Part shown: piece by piece, positions 44,263 to 55,426 of the stretch
Layout of the letters: each line of letters opens with the position of its first letter
Position numbering within the stretch: position 1 is the stretch's first letter
Origin: Diplonema papillatum
Lineage: Eukaryota > Euglenozoa > Diplonemea > Diplonemida > Diplonemidae
DNA length: 64,000 nucleotides
NCBI GenBank assembly: GCA_030068145.1
Contig: JAPJBO010000059.1
Span: forward strand, 181,001 to 245,000
Direction of reading: 5' to 3'
The notes under the pieces: generated by a model
Told to the model about the DNA's origin: nothing
Database searches by the model: none
The model's input: only the letters and a program-made list of their open reading frames with translations
Translations under genes and position numbers: made by a program

Positions 44263-44590
44263 GATAGCTGCAATTGTGGGGAACTCAATGGGCAACGGCT
44301 GCGTTGTGGGGAACTCGATGATGGGTAACAGCTGCACTGTGGGGAACTCAATGGGCAACGGCTGCATTGTGGGGAACTCAATGGGCAACGGCTGCGTTGT
44401 GGGGAACTCGATGATGGGAAACGGCTGCGTTGTGGGGAACTCAATGGGCAACGGCTGCATTGTGGGGAACTCAATGGGCAACGGCTGCGTTGTGGGGAAC
44501 TCGATGATGGGAAACGGCTGCGTTGTGGGGAACTCGATGATGGTAACAGCTGCATTGTGGGGAACTCAACGATGGGTATCAGCTGCACCG
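44263..44590. repeat. Coding-like minisatellite, 30/33-bp units
   Basis: About eleven units of gcattgtggggaactcaatg plus ggcaacggct, or a 33-bp variant with gatgatgggaa. Units are 30 or 33 bp, so on the minus strand PLPIEFPTMQ and PFPIIEFPTTQ repeat in one frame that runs on into exon 2. Either it is retained or coding sequence in some transcripts, or the multiples of three are chance. Confidence 0.85.
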
Positions 44591-45189
44591 TTTCGCGGGG
44601 GAGCACCGAGGACCAACTAGGTGTTGGATATGCAGGATAAAACATGGCGACCGTTCAAATATGGAAGCAACCCCGGGTCAGTTTCTTTGGTCCGAGGGCG
44701 GTTTTGAACTGATTCGAACCGATCTTTTCATTCCGACCCTCGGTGGGCTCCGAAGCTCGATATCTGACAGGCTTGAGCACAAAATTAGGTTTTGCGAAAA
44801 ACGCATTTTCATGTTTTGCCATCGAGGGGGTCGTCAGGGTTTTGGTAGCACCCCGGAACAGTTCTCAGGTATGCTCCGGATTAAAATCATCTTTGATTGA
44901 CCAAATTAGAGGCGGGGATGGTGGGTGTCTGGATTGCCACAGCTTTCCCCTGTCACCGTACTATACCACTTGGGGCACCACGAGGGCCTATACCCTGTGG
45001 GCTTAGGCTTGTTATCCAGGGCACTTATTGCTCAGGAACATGAGATTCTGCGTGTCGGAACAAGCCTGGAGGGCCCAGAAAAGCAAGAACGAGGAACGGG
45101 AGTTTCCATCTCCGATCGGCTCTTCTTGATGCTGCCCTTGGACGAGGGGTCGGAAGCAGATATTTCTTCTTTTTTCTGGTGGCGGTGTT

Positions 45190-46306
45190 GGAAGGATCAC
45201 AAGCTCTCCAGCGGTGTCCTGGCTGGCTACAAGTCGTGCACGTGCGCTGGGTGGGCTGGCTTCCTCAGAACTGGCTTGGAAGAATTGTGTTGGTGCTTTC
45301 GTGAAACCGACCACACGTTCTAGAGTTGTGACCAGGGTTGCCGCAGCTCGTGCACTTGCGTTAAGTTGTGGTTGCTTCCTTGGAAGCTGAATTTTCGCAA
45401 CTTGAGCCAGGTTCAGAGTCAGAGGCAGAGCAAGAATCAGTGCAGGCCAGGAATACTTGAATCTTCACTCTCCTGGTCGCAAGTTCGTCGAGTGTGGCCG
45501 TTCTGTTTGCATCTTCCGCATACACGTTGGCGGTCTCCGCAATCCCGGCAGCGTGGCACATAAATCATATCTTCAGGCTGCTTGAAGCACCTGCTCCAGA
45601 AGTTGTGCAAGACACAAAGTTTCCACAGAGACATAGCACGAAACAGCAGCATCCCACCACCAAGCTGCGATAATGCGTTGTATTTATTGTACGGCCGAGT
45701 TTTGGCGGCTGTCAGAAGGCTCCTGACGAATTCTTTGCAACTGCATCCGAGTTCTTGAATCGCAAGACGCTGCATTGATCTCCTTCTCATTGTATTCCAT
45801 GTCGACGAGCTGTTGCAAAACCATGCGGCGAAAATCAGCTGGCATTGTCGGCACCTCGTTAAAGAATGCATGTACATTGTTCTCGCCGCAGTCGTAGTCG
45901 GCACTTTGCCCGAATTTGCAACTTCCAGAGGGTATCGAGAGGCAGGTGGGTTCTGCTCCGCCGAAAGGCATGCTTTGTAGCATCCGATGCAGAGACTTCT
46001 GGGGGGTGCAGAGACAGGAGCTTTCACAACAAGCATCCGATTCGGGCAGCTTGAAGGCGCCCGTCTACGTAGTTTTTGCCGTCATTGTTTGGAACCTTGC
46101 GCCTTGCAGTCGTAGTTGTTACCGCTGCAGTCGTAGCCGTTGTGCACTTCGTCCGAAGGTGTTCGTGGCACCACATTTCTGAAGGCACTGCAAACAGATG
46201 AATTCCTCTTGTGTCAGTCTCTTCTTCACTTCGAGCACACGCGAAACGGGCTGAGGAAACAACGCAACCTTTCTCCAGGGTTTCGCACCGCAGGTTTTGC
46301 AGCATC
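45190..46306 (-). other. Zinc-knuckle cluster inside phosphatase intron
   Basis: Three CX2CX4HX4C knuckles on the minus strand: CGRCKQNGHTRRTC (about 45485-45530), CTSCGNPGHNSRTC (about 45320-45360) and CTTCSQPGHRWRAC (about 45205-45245). A Cys-pair segment begins after an acceptor-like actgaagaacag at about 46307 (CCKTCG ... EEFICLQCLQKCG). A single 199-codon frame covers 45437-46036. The pieces lie in different frames. It may be a nested gene, a decayed transposase gene (similar knuckles occur in Mutator-type transposases) or alternative exons. No catalytic domain was seen. Confidence 0.5.
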
Positions 46307-46365
46307 CCTGTTCTTCAGTACCCGGAACTTAGTTTAATGTTTAGGCAGAACACTGCCTCGCATGC

Positions 46366-46411
46366 TTCTTCGACGAAGACTTGATGCTAGCATCAAGTCT
46401 TCGTCGAAGAA
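46366..46411. repeat. 46-bp perfect palindrome
   Basis: Arms of 23 bp around gctagc at 46386-46391 (left arm ttcttcgacgaagacttgat, then gct). It lies 59 bp inside the phosphatase intron. A degenerate relative lies at 18716-18738. Confidence 0.95.
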
Positions 46412-46469
46412 AGTGTAAAATAAAATAGGGGGAAGGGAAAAAGGGTCGCAGGGAGTGTAGCGTGCGTAC

Positions 46470-47212
46470 CTGTGGGCTCCGACACGGTTGTAGGTAGTCT
46501 CGCGGAGGGCCTTCAGCGACTGGACGGCCGCCTTGGGGGTGTATCCGAGGTTGCGGAGGACGGCGTAGGCGAACATCCCAGTTCGGTGGATCCCCGCAGC
46601 GCAGTGTACCATGACGCGCTTGCCGCTCCGGATGAGGTTCGACACCGCGCGCACGTGGCCCATCAGCTCCTCTACCCGCTGCTTGTGGTACATGGGCCAG
46701 AAGTCGACCTGCATCCACGAGAACCCCCGCCTCTGGCACATGGCCTTCACGTCTTGCGCGCCCTCCTCGTCCTTTTGCAGGGTGACAATGTAGTCGCAGC
46801 TGGACTCGCTCAGGATCCGGAGCTGCTTTTTCCCCGGGAAGTGCAGAAGGCACATGGCCCCCACGGAGTGGGCAGAAGCCCGGTCGCTGGTCGTCCGGAC
46901 CGTTTTGAAGACAGCGAGCATCGGCTCGACAGGAGCGGTGAGACATTCGGCGTCCGCGTGCTCCTCGGCGCTGTGCCTGCTGGAAGCGATGGTCGGCTCT
47001 TCACTGGACGCGTCGTCCAAGTGCTCGTCGTCGTGGCTCGGCGGCTCCGAGTGCGACCTGCTGGTGTGGTCTCGCCCAAACGACCCCGTGTCGGTCACCG
47101 ACGTGTTGAAGCTCTTCCTCCTCGCGTCTACCAGCACCTGCTGCTTGGCCCCGCTCCGGTCGCATGGACGCTTCGCGTCGCCCATCGTCATCTTCGACCC
47201 TTCGCAGCCCAT
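46470..47212 (-). CDS. Exon 1 of dual-specificity protein phosphatase
   Basis: 743 bp from ATG at 47210-47212; the donor CACAG/GTACGC leaves two bases, completed by exon 2. The whole protein is 307 residues. The N-terminus MGCEGSK fits N-myristoylation at Gly2 with possible palmitoylation at Cys3, so membrane anchoring is likely. Residues 5-100 are polar and Ser-rich. The catalytic domain (about 110-248) has a candidate general acid at Asp170 (QVDFWPM) and the P-loop HCAAGIHRTG at 203-212 (Cys204, Arg210). It then has the typical LKALRETTYNRVGAHR helix. It should dephosphorylate phospho-Tyr and/or Ser/Thr. A pyrimidine-rich ccttcttccccgccag ends 8 bp before the ATG: a 3' splice site for a 5'UTR intron or a spliced leader. 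Confidence 0.9.
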
Positions 47213-47371
47213 TTCGACTCAACTGGCGGGGAAGAAGGCCTTGGTGCCTTGTGGGTGTGTGTGTTGTGTGTTGTGTGTGTTTCGTGCGCGGATTCGACGC
47301 TGTCTCTCTTCTGAGAAGTACTCCTTCTCTCGGTGTTTTAGCTTATGCTTCTTCTTTGTAGACTGTTATGT

Positions 47372-47550
<179 letters not shown>

Positions 47551-47989
47551 TGTGGGTTTCTTTGGCAATGTGTAGAAACCTGCGCGGGGATTGGCTGCTA
47601 CTTTACGAACTGCAGGCTGGCTTGAATCCGAACCTACAACCGGAGGAGATTTCGGATGGGTTGAGGGCCTTCTGGGACTGGATTTATCTAGATCGGGATG
47701 GAATGCGATCTCGCTTGTTTGGCCCATTGCCATGGTCAACGGGCACTCTTTATCCCACTCGCTAGTGTGAGCAAGTCGTCAGGTTTCTGACTTCTTCGTT
47801 TCCCTTTTCGATGATGAATGATCGCTTCGGGGCGTGGCGAACTGCGTGCAGTCGATTGCCCAAGCCAAGACTTAAGTGGGATGAGACCGAAGAATCAAGC
47901 CAAGACCGAGTGCGATGATGGAAGCTAGCTGTCGCCACGATGACTTTCGGATGATGCTACACTGCGTAGACCGAAGGACCCAGCCTCAA

Positions 47990-48064
47990 GCCGTTTCTCA
48001 GGCTCCCTCTCCGGAATCGAACCCTAAATCCCCGTTACCCGCTACAGCCACGGTAGTCCACTAG
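47990..48064 (-). pseudogene. 18S rRNA fragment, second copy
   Basis: On the minus strand reads ggactaccgtggctgtagcg, ggtaacggggatttagggtt, cgattccggagagggagcct and gagaaacggct, the same section of 18S rRNA as 27905-28038 but starting and ending elsewhere. Confidence 0.88.
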
Positions 48065-48289
48065 GCTCTAAGCCCTCGGAACGGCAATGCTCACCATCCC
48101 CCCGTCGGTACGAGTCTCAGGCCACGCTCCACCCGTCAAACTTGCTGGAAGCTGGCTTCACATCAAAGCAACGGGAAAGAGTGCAGCCGGGTTTAACCCG
48201 GGCTTTTTTTTTGGGCTTTGCTATTTTCCCCCTTTTTTCCAGACTTCGTTCTGCCGGAGACGGATGGGCGGACCGGGTGAACCTGTCCG

Positions 48290-48465
48290 AAGAAATGTGA
48301 AAACGGGTTTTTTGCCTGGGGGCTTTTCGTGTTATTCTGCAGATGCTTTGAGCTATATTTGTGTCTATGTTTTCGTTCGTCTTCTTAACCATGGTTAAGT
48401 GCGCAAAAATGGTGTCAGCCGAAGCTGGTGAAGCTTCGGCGCCGCCGACGTTCTGTTTGTTTCGC
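48290..48465 (+). repeat. Dispersed repeat E, copy 2
   Basis: Close match of 33815-33985. Confidence 0.88.
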
Positions 48466-48639
48466 TGTGTGAACTTGAAATGCAGGTACCGCCAGGGGTA
48501 GGCTGGCATTGTTTAGCTGGGAACTTTTTAGTACATGAACCACGTGGATCAGCATGCACTTGGCTAGCAGCGGCTGCCAAACACCCCGTGGCACCGCGTA
48601 AGGTGGTACAACGCTCTTTGATTTATTTTTAGCCACATG

Positions 48640-48780
48640 CAATGTGTGAGGAAACTGAACCGCCCAAGTAGGACCTTCTGATCATGATCATTTGCCAGAT
48701 TTGCCACCTGAATCCACGTCCAGGATTTGGGCTCAGGGTAGTGCGGTCAACGAAGACTCTAGTTTCCCTTTCCTACTCTC
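48640..48780 (-). repeat. Dispersed repeat B, copy 4
   Basis: Reverse-strand copy, matching 24696-24846 closely (ggaccttctgatcatgatca, ccacgtccaggatttgggct, caacgaagactctagtttcc). Confidence 0.85.
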
Positions 48781-48784
48781 GCGG

Positions 48785-49694
48785 TGTACGGTTTTCGATT
48801 GCTTTTCGATGGGGCATGGGGGCCTGAAAAGCAAGTTAACCACCGAACACGGTGGGTGAAAAGAAACAGAAAAAACTTGTCGACCCCCGCACAATCCCCT
48901 CTTTCTCCCCCCGGAAAAAGGGTAGGTGCTCGGTTGGGGGGTTCGCCAACACAACCGTTTCCTGACGCAAAACTTCAGTAAACCCGCGGCTTAACAAAAC
49001 CTGGCTTTCAGTGGTGCAAGAACCACGCGCTCATTCATTTTCCAGAAGCTATTCTCCCCGGGGGGAATTGGGTTTTGGCTGCAGCCGCTGCGGAGCGCAA
49101 TGCTGGGGCGGGTCAAGGCTTTCGGTAGTTTTCCGGCCTGCTGACACTCTCTGTGCATTGGGTCTACATCACGCACCATCGGGGGCAGCACGCTTGACCC
49201 CTCGCAGCCTTTCCCCCTCCCCGCTCTGTTGGAAAGTGTCCTCTTCGCCGCTGCGGACAGCCTCGGCGACGTTCCACTGATTGGCACCGGGGATTCAAAC
49301 ACTGCCGCCCGAGGGAATTAGGCCGACTCGAAAGCAGCAAATTTACACGTCCGGCGCGATCCGAGGCAGAACACGGTCCTGTCTGAGAAAATGCTACTCC
49401 TTGATTGAATCCCGGTTCCGCTCGAGCCACTAGCCACAGATTATTTGCTTGCAAAATTAAGACTGTTTGGCTCGATACTGGTCTGATTATAGTCTCCGGG
49501 ACCACTGTCGTAAAGGTTCCTTTAAGGTATTGTATATTAGTGTGCGTATCGTATCTGCTGCAGTTGCCTTGTGTACTTGTGCGTTGCCTGCTGCCGATTG
49601 CCGACTATTCGACTCATTTTAGCGCAGGAGAAAAACAATCGCTGGCGCGTCCTCTCTCCTCTGCAAAAAAAAAAAAAAGGAACTTCGTATGGCG
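48785..49694. other. Non-coding stretch
   Basis: No splice-supported exon or repeat family recognised. Confidence 0.35.
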
Positions 49695-49800
49695 CTTTCT
49701 TGAGTTTGTGCGCAATAGCGGAGCTCACCTGCTTTGGTAAACTCACGTAGTACGCTGCCCAGCTACGAATTGTTCCCAATAATGTATTGGTAACACCAAA
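49695..49800 (+). repeat. Dispersed repeat I, copy
   Basis: tgtgcgcaatagcggagctc, acctgctttggtaaactc, agtacgctgcccagctac and tgtattggtaacacc. Confidence 0.75.
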
Positions 49801-50528
49801 TAAGTGGATTCGGTTAAAGCGCTCTTATTTCCTATGTGTCTTGCCATTTCCATATTTTGTGGGATTCTTCCCCGTCGCCTCGGGCATGCGGCTCACACGC
49901 CCCAAACGACGTCACTCTTCAGGTATTAACCCCGTAATGGACACTTAGTTATGGCGAAAAGGCAGAACTCGAGCTGGAGTTCGGACTGGTGCCTTGCAAG
50001 TAATATCTTTATCTTTCTGATCAACCACCAAAACCACGCTGCCTACATCCTTTTAGCCTGCACGACACATTGAAGGGCAACCCGCAAGATCGTACTGAAA
50101 ATCGTATATTTGAGGGTGTGGGGGATTCAACTTTTTTCTATCTTATACGACAAAAAAAGGGGGCAGAGGGCAGAGGGCGTCGAAGGAAAACGACGGTAAA
50201 AAGAAAAAGGCGGTGTTTCATGACAACCCTTCTCTGAATATCTATATTTCTTTTCACGAGATCCACTTCGGGACGGATCTCGCACAAGAAATGGACTGAG
50301 GATCGGTCGTTGGACGGCACCGAGCCACGGGCCTGCGGGTCGTGTGGCTACTGGCTTGCCCGGACCGAAAGCATCAAGAAGGTGCGGTGGGCATTCGGGG
50401 GTTTTGTCCGTGGAGCTGGCGCCATCCCAGATTCGAGCTTTGCATGCTTGCAAGTTCCCCCGCTTCTTAACCCGCTATTCTTCTCTGCGTTTTCCGTTCT
50501 CAGGTTCCTACCGTCAACACCGGAGCGT
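49801..50528. other. Non-coding stretch
   Basis: Nothing recognised beyond short motif-free open frames. Confidence 0.35.
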
Positions 50529-50880
50529 GCGGTGGATTGCAAGAACGTGCTTGGAATGGATGTGCTCATCGCCGCACTGGTCCTGTCTGCGCCGTGTTTT
50601 AGTCCGTTAAGCCGGACACATTTCACGAGGCGGGCCATCATCAGCGCGGGACCCGAGTGTCTGCAGACAGGACAGCGGTGTAAGTCTGCCTTGTCAGGCG
50701 GCTGTTCATGGCTCGTCACAGCCATGACCACCCGTGCTACCAGAGCACAGGCGAATCCGCCACGGGGAGGAGGCCCCTACAACCGTGTCTGAACAATCAG
50801 TTTAGAAACTCAGGGCTACCGCCCAATTTGTGACTGCGACCCGCTACGCAACACTGGCGTGTCTTCTTTTTACGGAGCGT
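50529..50880 (+). repeat. Dispersed repeat A, copy 5
   Basis: Full-length, diverged copy, including the cttctttttacgg extension seen at 26308-26654. Confidence 0.85.
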
Positions 50881-51047
50881 GCGGTGGAGGGGTGAATTCA
50901 GTTCAGTGGTTGGTTCACAGGTGCAGTGTTTATGCTAACAGCAATTGTTTGCCAGGTTAAATCTGCAATGCAGTGCAATAGAGAGACTATACCTACCTCC
51001 CCCGCTCCTTCCCCTGAGAGGATGTCCGCCAATTTTGCACGGCGGGT

Positions 51048-51194
51048 CGAGCCTCAGATGCTGGAGATAAAAAAGCGGGTGACACACCCGTTCTTCGGGC
51101 GTGGATATTTTTCCCGCGTTTTGGTTCGTGGCACCGCTTTTCGGGTCTGGCTCGGGCACACCCTCTTTTACTCCAGCTTCTGAGGCTGGACCTC
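51048..51194 (-). mobile_element. Palindromic MITE J, copy 2
   Basis: Ends cgagcctcagatgctggag and ctccagcttctgaggctgga are inverted repeats. Reversed, it aligns with 33128-33268 (accaaaacgcg, ccacgcccgaagaacgggtg). Confidence 0.7.
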
Positions 51195-51314
51195 ACCGTG
51201 TGTGCTCGGTTTTTGCAAAACGGACACTCTCGCCGGGGGACTCGGGTGGATCCGACTGTTTTGCTTGTTTTCCACGGTTTCACTCCTGGAACTTCTTCGG
51301 CGTTGTTAGACTTC

Positions 51315-51495
51315 CTATAAGCCGGTCCATCCCTATCTCCTGGATCTGCATCGAATTGCCTGCCGCTGTTCATTGTAGCGAAGCGAGGTCCACCACAGTC
51401 TATCAGGTCCATCCCTATCCCCTGGAGCTGCATAGAACTGCCCGGAGCTGCATTCTTCTGTCTATCACAGTCTATCAGGAGGGGATGGACCGCTC
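51315..51495 (+). repeat. Dispersed repeat C, copy 2
   Basis: gtccatccctatctcctgg, ctgcatcgaattgcctg and tatcaggaggggatggacc, as at 27290-27530. Confidence 0.7.
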
Positions 51496-51968
51496 GCCAG
51501 TTCTCTGACCACAATTCACAATCCTCTCTCGAGTTGTGATCGGCAAACCAAGAACGTCATTCCGGGGTGCCCGCACTTGACCCTTTTCCAAAAGATTCTC
51601 GGGTTTCGAAAGAGATTGCATCTGCGTTTTGCAGGGCGGCGGCGTGCATTTCAAAGGTTCGAAGAGCCGAAGAGCCGAGGAAATCATTGGATCGTTTGCA
51701 AAAAACTAAGTGGATTGCTCGAGGCCCGACTTCCAAGGGGGTGTTGCTTTCCAGGGGCCTCGGCAAGGTGAATTGAAACAAAGAGAATTGCTGAGCCGCA
51801 TCTTACAACCTTTGGAGGTCTATAGTCAACTCAGAACATGTGAAAAGACATCACATGCGATCACATGTCATTAAAGACAAAATCCAAGAGGTCGCATGGT
51901 ATGTCACATGTTGTCAGCATGACGTGTGGACTCTATTGTATATTCCGTAACAAGTTGGTCGTCCGGCT

Positions 51969-52337
51969 CTACTTTTTGGCGTGCTTCAGGACGTGCTGCA
52001 CCAAGTGGTACGGGTGGGACTCCACGGAGGAGGCCATGGGAACGTTCATGGCCGAGCGCCACAGCTCGGGCTCTGCAATAGGGAGGTACGAGGCGAGGTA
52101 CGTGGCCGCTGTCAGGGCCACGGGCGCGTGGTCGTCGTCGAGGAGGTCTAAGAAGAAGGACTTCGGCAGGTGCTGCAGGGTGGCCGAGTCGTGCGAGGCC
52201 TGCGCCGTCAGCAGCAGGAGCACCGCGTGCCGCGCCTTCGCGATGGAGCAAGCGGTGTGGCTCGCGCACCGCGACATCGCGTTGAACAGGAACAGCAGGA
52301 ACGACGTCTTCAGCTGCATCAACACCGCGCGCGGCAC
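51969..52337 (-). CDS. Terminal exon C of helical-repeat protein gene
   Basis: 369 bp: acceptor aaacgaccag/GTGCCGCGC, phase 0, then 122 residues and a TAG stop. It reads VPRAVLMQLKTSFLLFLF, then ATYLASYLPIAEPELWRSAM, then ESHPYHLVQHVLKHAKK: alpha-helical, HEAT/armadillo-like composition. Its phase matches exon B (57559-57942), which also ends in phase 0. Further exons between B and C are possible, but none was found. Assigned to the same gene by strand, composition and phase. Confidence 0.72.
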   Translation of the reverse strand: MPRAVLMQLKTSFLLFLFNAMSRCASHTACSIAKARHAVLLLLTAQASHDSATLQHLPKSFFLDLLDDDHAPVALTAATYLASYLPIAEPELWRSAMNVPMASSVESHPYHLVQHVLKHAKK

Positions 52338-52349
52338 CTGGTCGTTTGG

Positions 52350-52412
52350 TTTTTAGAGTTCGCTTGAGAACCCGGGATTTTAGAGTCTCCTGGTGACCCT
52401 CGTCGAACTACG
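52350..52412 (+). repeat. REP-D motif next to splice acceptor
   Basis: tttagagttcgcttgagaac, ccgggattttagagtctcct and ggtgaccctcgtcg. It ends about 12 bp from the exon C acceptor. A second motif lies at 52878-52925 (tctccggttgacc). Confidence 0.6.
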
Positions 52413-54119
52413 GCGTGAAAAGCCAGGAAGTTTCAACGCTAATGTTCACTGGCTGTCTCTCCTCAAGAATTTCCTACAAAGCAGGTGCTTGCACATAAAA
52501 GAAAGGGGTATTTCCCTTCGAGCCAGCAAAAACAACTGCATTCCCAGTGGCGATTTTCATAATGACGTCCGGTGTTCTCCTACTCATCTCGATAAACCCC
52601 CCGAACCTCTCGGATTCCTTCAATATTGCCCAGGATCTTTCAGGTTCATTTCAGGATTCCCGGATATCTCACGCGCGCTCATACGTACTGCACGCGACAC
52701 AGGTCACTCACCATGGCACAACATCTAAAAAGGATGCACACCTCCAAGGAGCGACAAGCCAGCATGTCTGCTGCGAGGTCGTTCGGGTATTGCGGGGGCG
52801 CCACATCCTTCGACAGCGGGCACATCAGCTCAACCATCATGTGGAACATCTTCAAGAGAACCTGCGTTTTTGGAGGCGTTTAAAGGTCCGGTGCTTCAGA
52901 GTCTCCGGTTGACCAGTGAGGCTGGGAGTCGGGTAGTGAAGGGGTATACATACTCGTACGCTATAAGCTTGGCTAGCCAAGGTAGTGACGAATGCGAACA
53001 AAAAAACCAGAACTCACCTGAACTTCCACGGCAAAACTATTAGGGCGGGCAGCGGCTTCACCAGCTTCAGGTCGCAAGACAACATTGCTGGGAACGGATC
53101 TACAGGAACAGCGGCTGGGACATTTTCTCCTTGCGCTATCGGTCGATCCATTCCCAGCCCGGAGAGCCCGGGCTTTACAGTCTCACTGCGGAAATGCTGC
53201 TGCGCAGTCGTCAAGCCACCCGAGAACCAGGTAGTTGGGGGGGTGGGTGTCGTTGGACGGGAAGTAACCCCAACCTCCCTTCCCCCTGTGACCTTGTCCA
53301 GACAAGCTTATTTCCGTAAGTCCCCTGGACGGGTATTTTCATCTTGCCCCTACGCAATGTAAGTGATAGGTTTAACCCTGGATGGTTTGATTCCTCTTCG
53401 TTCTTTCTTGCAGTCATGTCACCAAGAAGTATCCCGCAGTCTTCACGTCAGCGAACATAACAGGCGCAGACAAAAAGAAAGAGGAAGGTGAGATTGACAT
53501 TCTTTGATCCTGCCGGGTTTGGTCTTTTGGTAACGCCAGAGGGACTGTCTACTAGAAACCCCGCCTCCTCCCAAACTCTTCAGGTGTTGATTTGGGTGGT
53601 GCTCATCCTGTCATGCGCTTTGCTCCAATTCCCACAGTAAACCATAGTAAGCAGAATTCCCGTGTGCGCATGCGCACTGTGCTGCTACACGCATGCACTA
53701 CGCAAGTGTGATGGACCTTTCTTCGGAGGGGCTCACGCACTCAAAGATCGACTTATACGCATGCACTACGCATGTAGGTGTACATGTACTGGTACGGTGG
53801 ATGCTGTATCCCTGAGATACCGGCATCAGCGCACCTGTGCATCAGCGCATGTGCTACTGCGTATACGCGTAGCAGTGCACTGTGTACACCACACCACAGG
53901 ATACCATACACCTGTAGTGCATCTAGGAGGATGCTGAGGGCACCGTGCGGGTCCTCTGCACATCCGTCGCTGCCGGGGCTCTCCGTCGGGCAGCCAGCCC
54001 CGGGCCAGCGCCCGCACTGCTCGGGGTGCGCGCTTGGGAACATGCTTGCATAGGTTTCCAGACGTTGCCAACAGTCCTGGGTTGACGCAGGGCACTAGCT
54101 TGTTGTTCAGGGGAGGGAG
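52413..54119. other. Intron, mostly unassigned
   Basis: Part of the interval between exons B and C. A plus-strand GC-rich stretch at about 53020-53220 is open in two frames but has no family match. 53640-53900 holds repeated acgcatgcac words. Nothing else supported. Confidence 0.4.
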
Positions 54120-54710
54120 ATTTGTTGGTGTTTACCAACGCAACAGTCCGGGCGGTGAGGAGCTTTACCAGCGATGGTAAAACGTGGCCAGCTTCGAAAG
54201 CGGCAGATGATCTAAGTATGGGGAGGTGGATGCTTCTCACCACAACTCAAGCTGCAGGAGCTTCACCCGCAAGACGGTCTCCGGCCCGTTTTCCAAACTT
54301 GGACCGCCAACGGCTTTTTGCGTCCTCACTCAGCGCGTCAGCGGGTGTCGTGGACTTTCTTGTTTTGGAAGGGAAAGAATGTCGGGGTATCGGCCGATCG
54401 CTATGATGTCCCTTTTCGCTAAGCTTTTGCACTCGACGCTGTACCAGTGCATCGGTGGTCCTCAGGTACAGATTCCAGTTCGAGTGCGGCAGTCGGAGCG
54501 GGGCAGCACAGGAAGGGGCTCAACACAGCGCGACGCGACGTATCTTCACGACACTGCTGGGCCTCGGATTGCACATTGGCCACCTCTGCCGGGGGTCTGG
54601 GTGGTGGTGTAGTGCCATCTTTTTCCTTCTCTTTCCCCGCTGGCTTTTCCAAATTTGGACTGACCGTTCAAATGTGGATATAGACGCTAATCCCTTGGTT
54701 GACATTGATC
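54120..54710 (+). pseudogene. LINE reverse-transcriptase relic
   Basis: The plus frame contains GYRPIAMMSLFAKLLHSTLY, like the YRPIxLxSxxxKxLE motif near the start of LINE reverse-transcriptase domains. It is preceded by a compatible stretch from about 54122 (TFDGKTWPAS-like codons) and followed by a segment repeated at 36570-36765. Fragmented across frames and lacking catalytic motifs. Read as an old non-LTR fragment inside the intron. Confidence 0.5.
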
Positions 54711-55113
54711 CGAAGTTTTGAACCCCAAATTTTGGACCCAAATTTTGAACCCTTTGCTATCGGGTCAACTCTCTAGAACGGAAGGATGAGCTGACATGGA
54801 CCACTCATCAGCCATGGGGAATCAGTCGGCGTCAGCACCAAGGCGTAGAGATAATGAGCAAGAACAGGAAGAAGAGGGCAACTATGTACTACGTGGGGTC
54901 GTTCTCCTACGGAGACTGTCGGTCTGAATTTGGCCGGCCCGTCAGCCCACTGTGATAGTAAGAAAGCGAGTACCTGAGGATGGGATTCGTTGCTCTCCAC
55001 AAGAACTTCAAGCTGCTGCACAAGCGTGTTGACGACGATGGTGACATCCGTCTCCCTTGATCTAATCTGTAGGTGTTCGTACGAAGAATTGCAGCAAAAG
55101 CCTTTTGCCCTTG
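54711..55113. other. Intron between exons B and C, unassigned
   Basis: Minus frame 54773-55225 is open for 150 codons but overlaps the TIR element end and shows no motif. Confidence 0.35.
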
Positions 55114-55426
55114 GGGAGCACAGATTTTTTCCTGAGCGGGCCACCAGCCCACCATTTATAGGGGGGGGGTGGGGACCCACCTTTTCCCCCCAGGAGGGTC
55201 CGGTTTTCCAGAATTCTGGAATCACTCCGGATTGGTGTCCTCCGCGAGTTTTTCAGAAATTTTTCAGATATCCCGCCAAAAAACATGAAAAACAGGGGGG
55301 TGCGGGGGGCTACGCCCCCCGCCCAAACGGTACGGGTTTTCCAATAAACTTTTCAACCCCATTTCAACAATCCTGTTGGTGTTCTCACTTAGAAATCTAC
55401 AGCTAGACCACTTTTCAGACAACAAA

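Noticed and set aside
53040-53220. GWDIFSLRY string resembling gamma-tubulin complex proteins
   Set aside because: Only about eight residues match, a stop lies just upstream in frame, and the downstream sequence does not follow the family.
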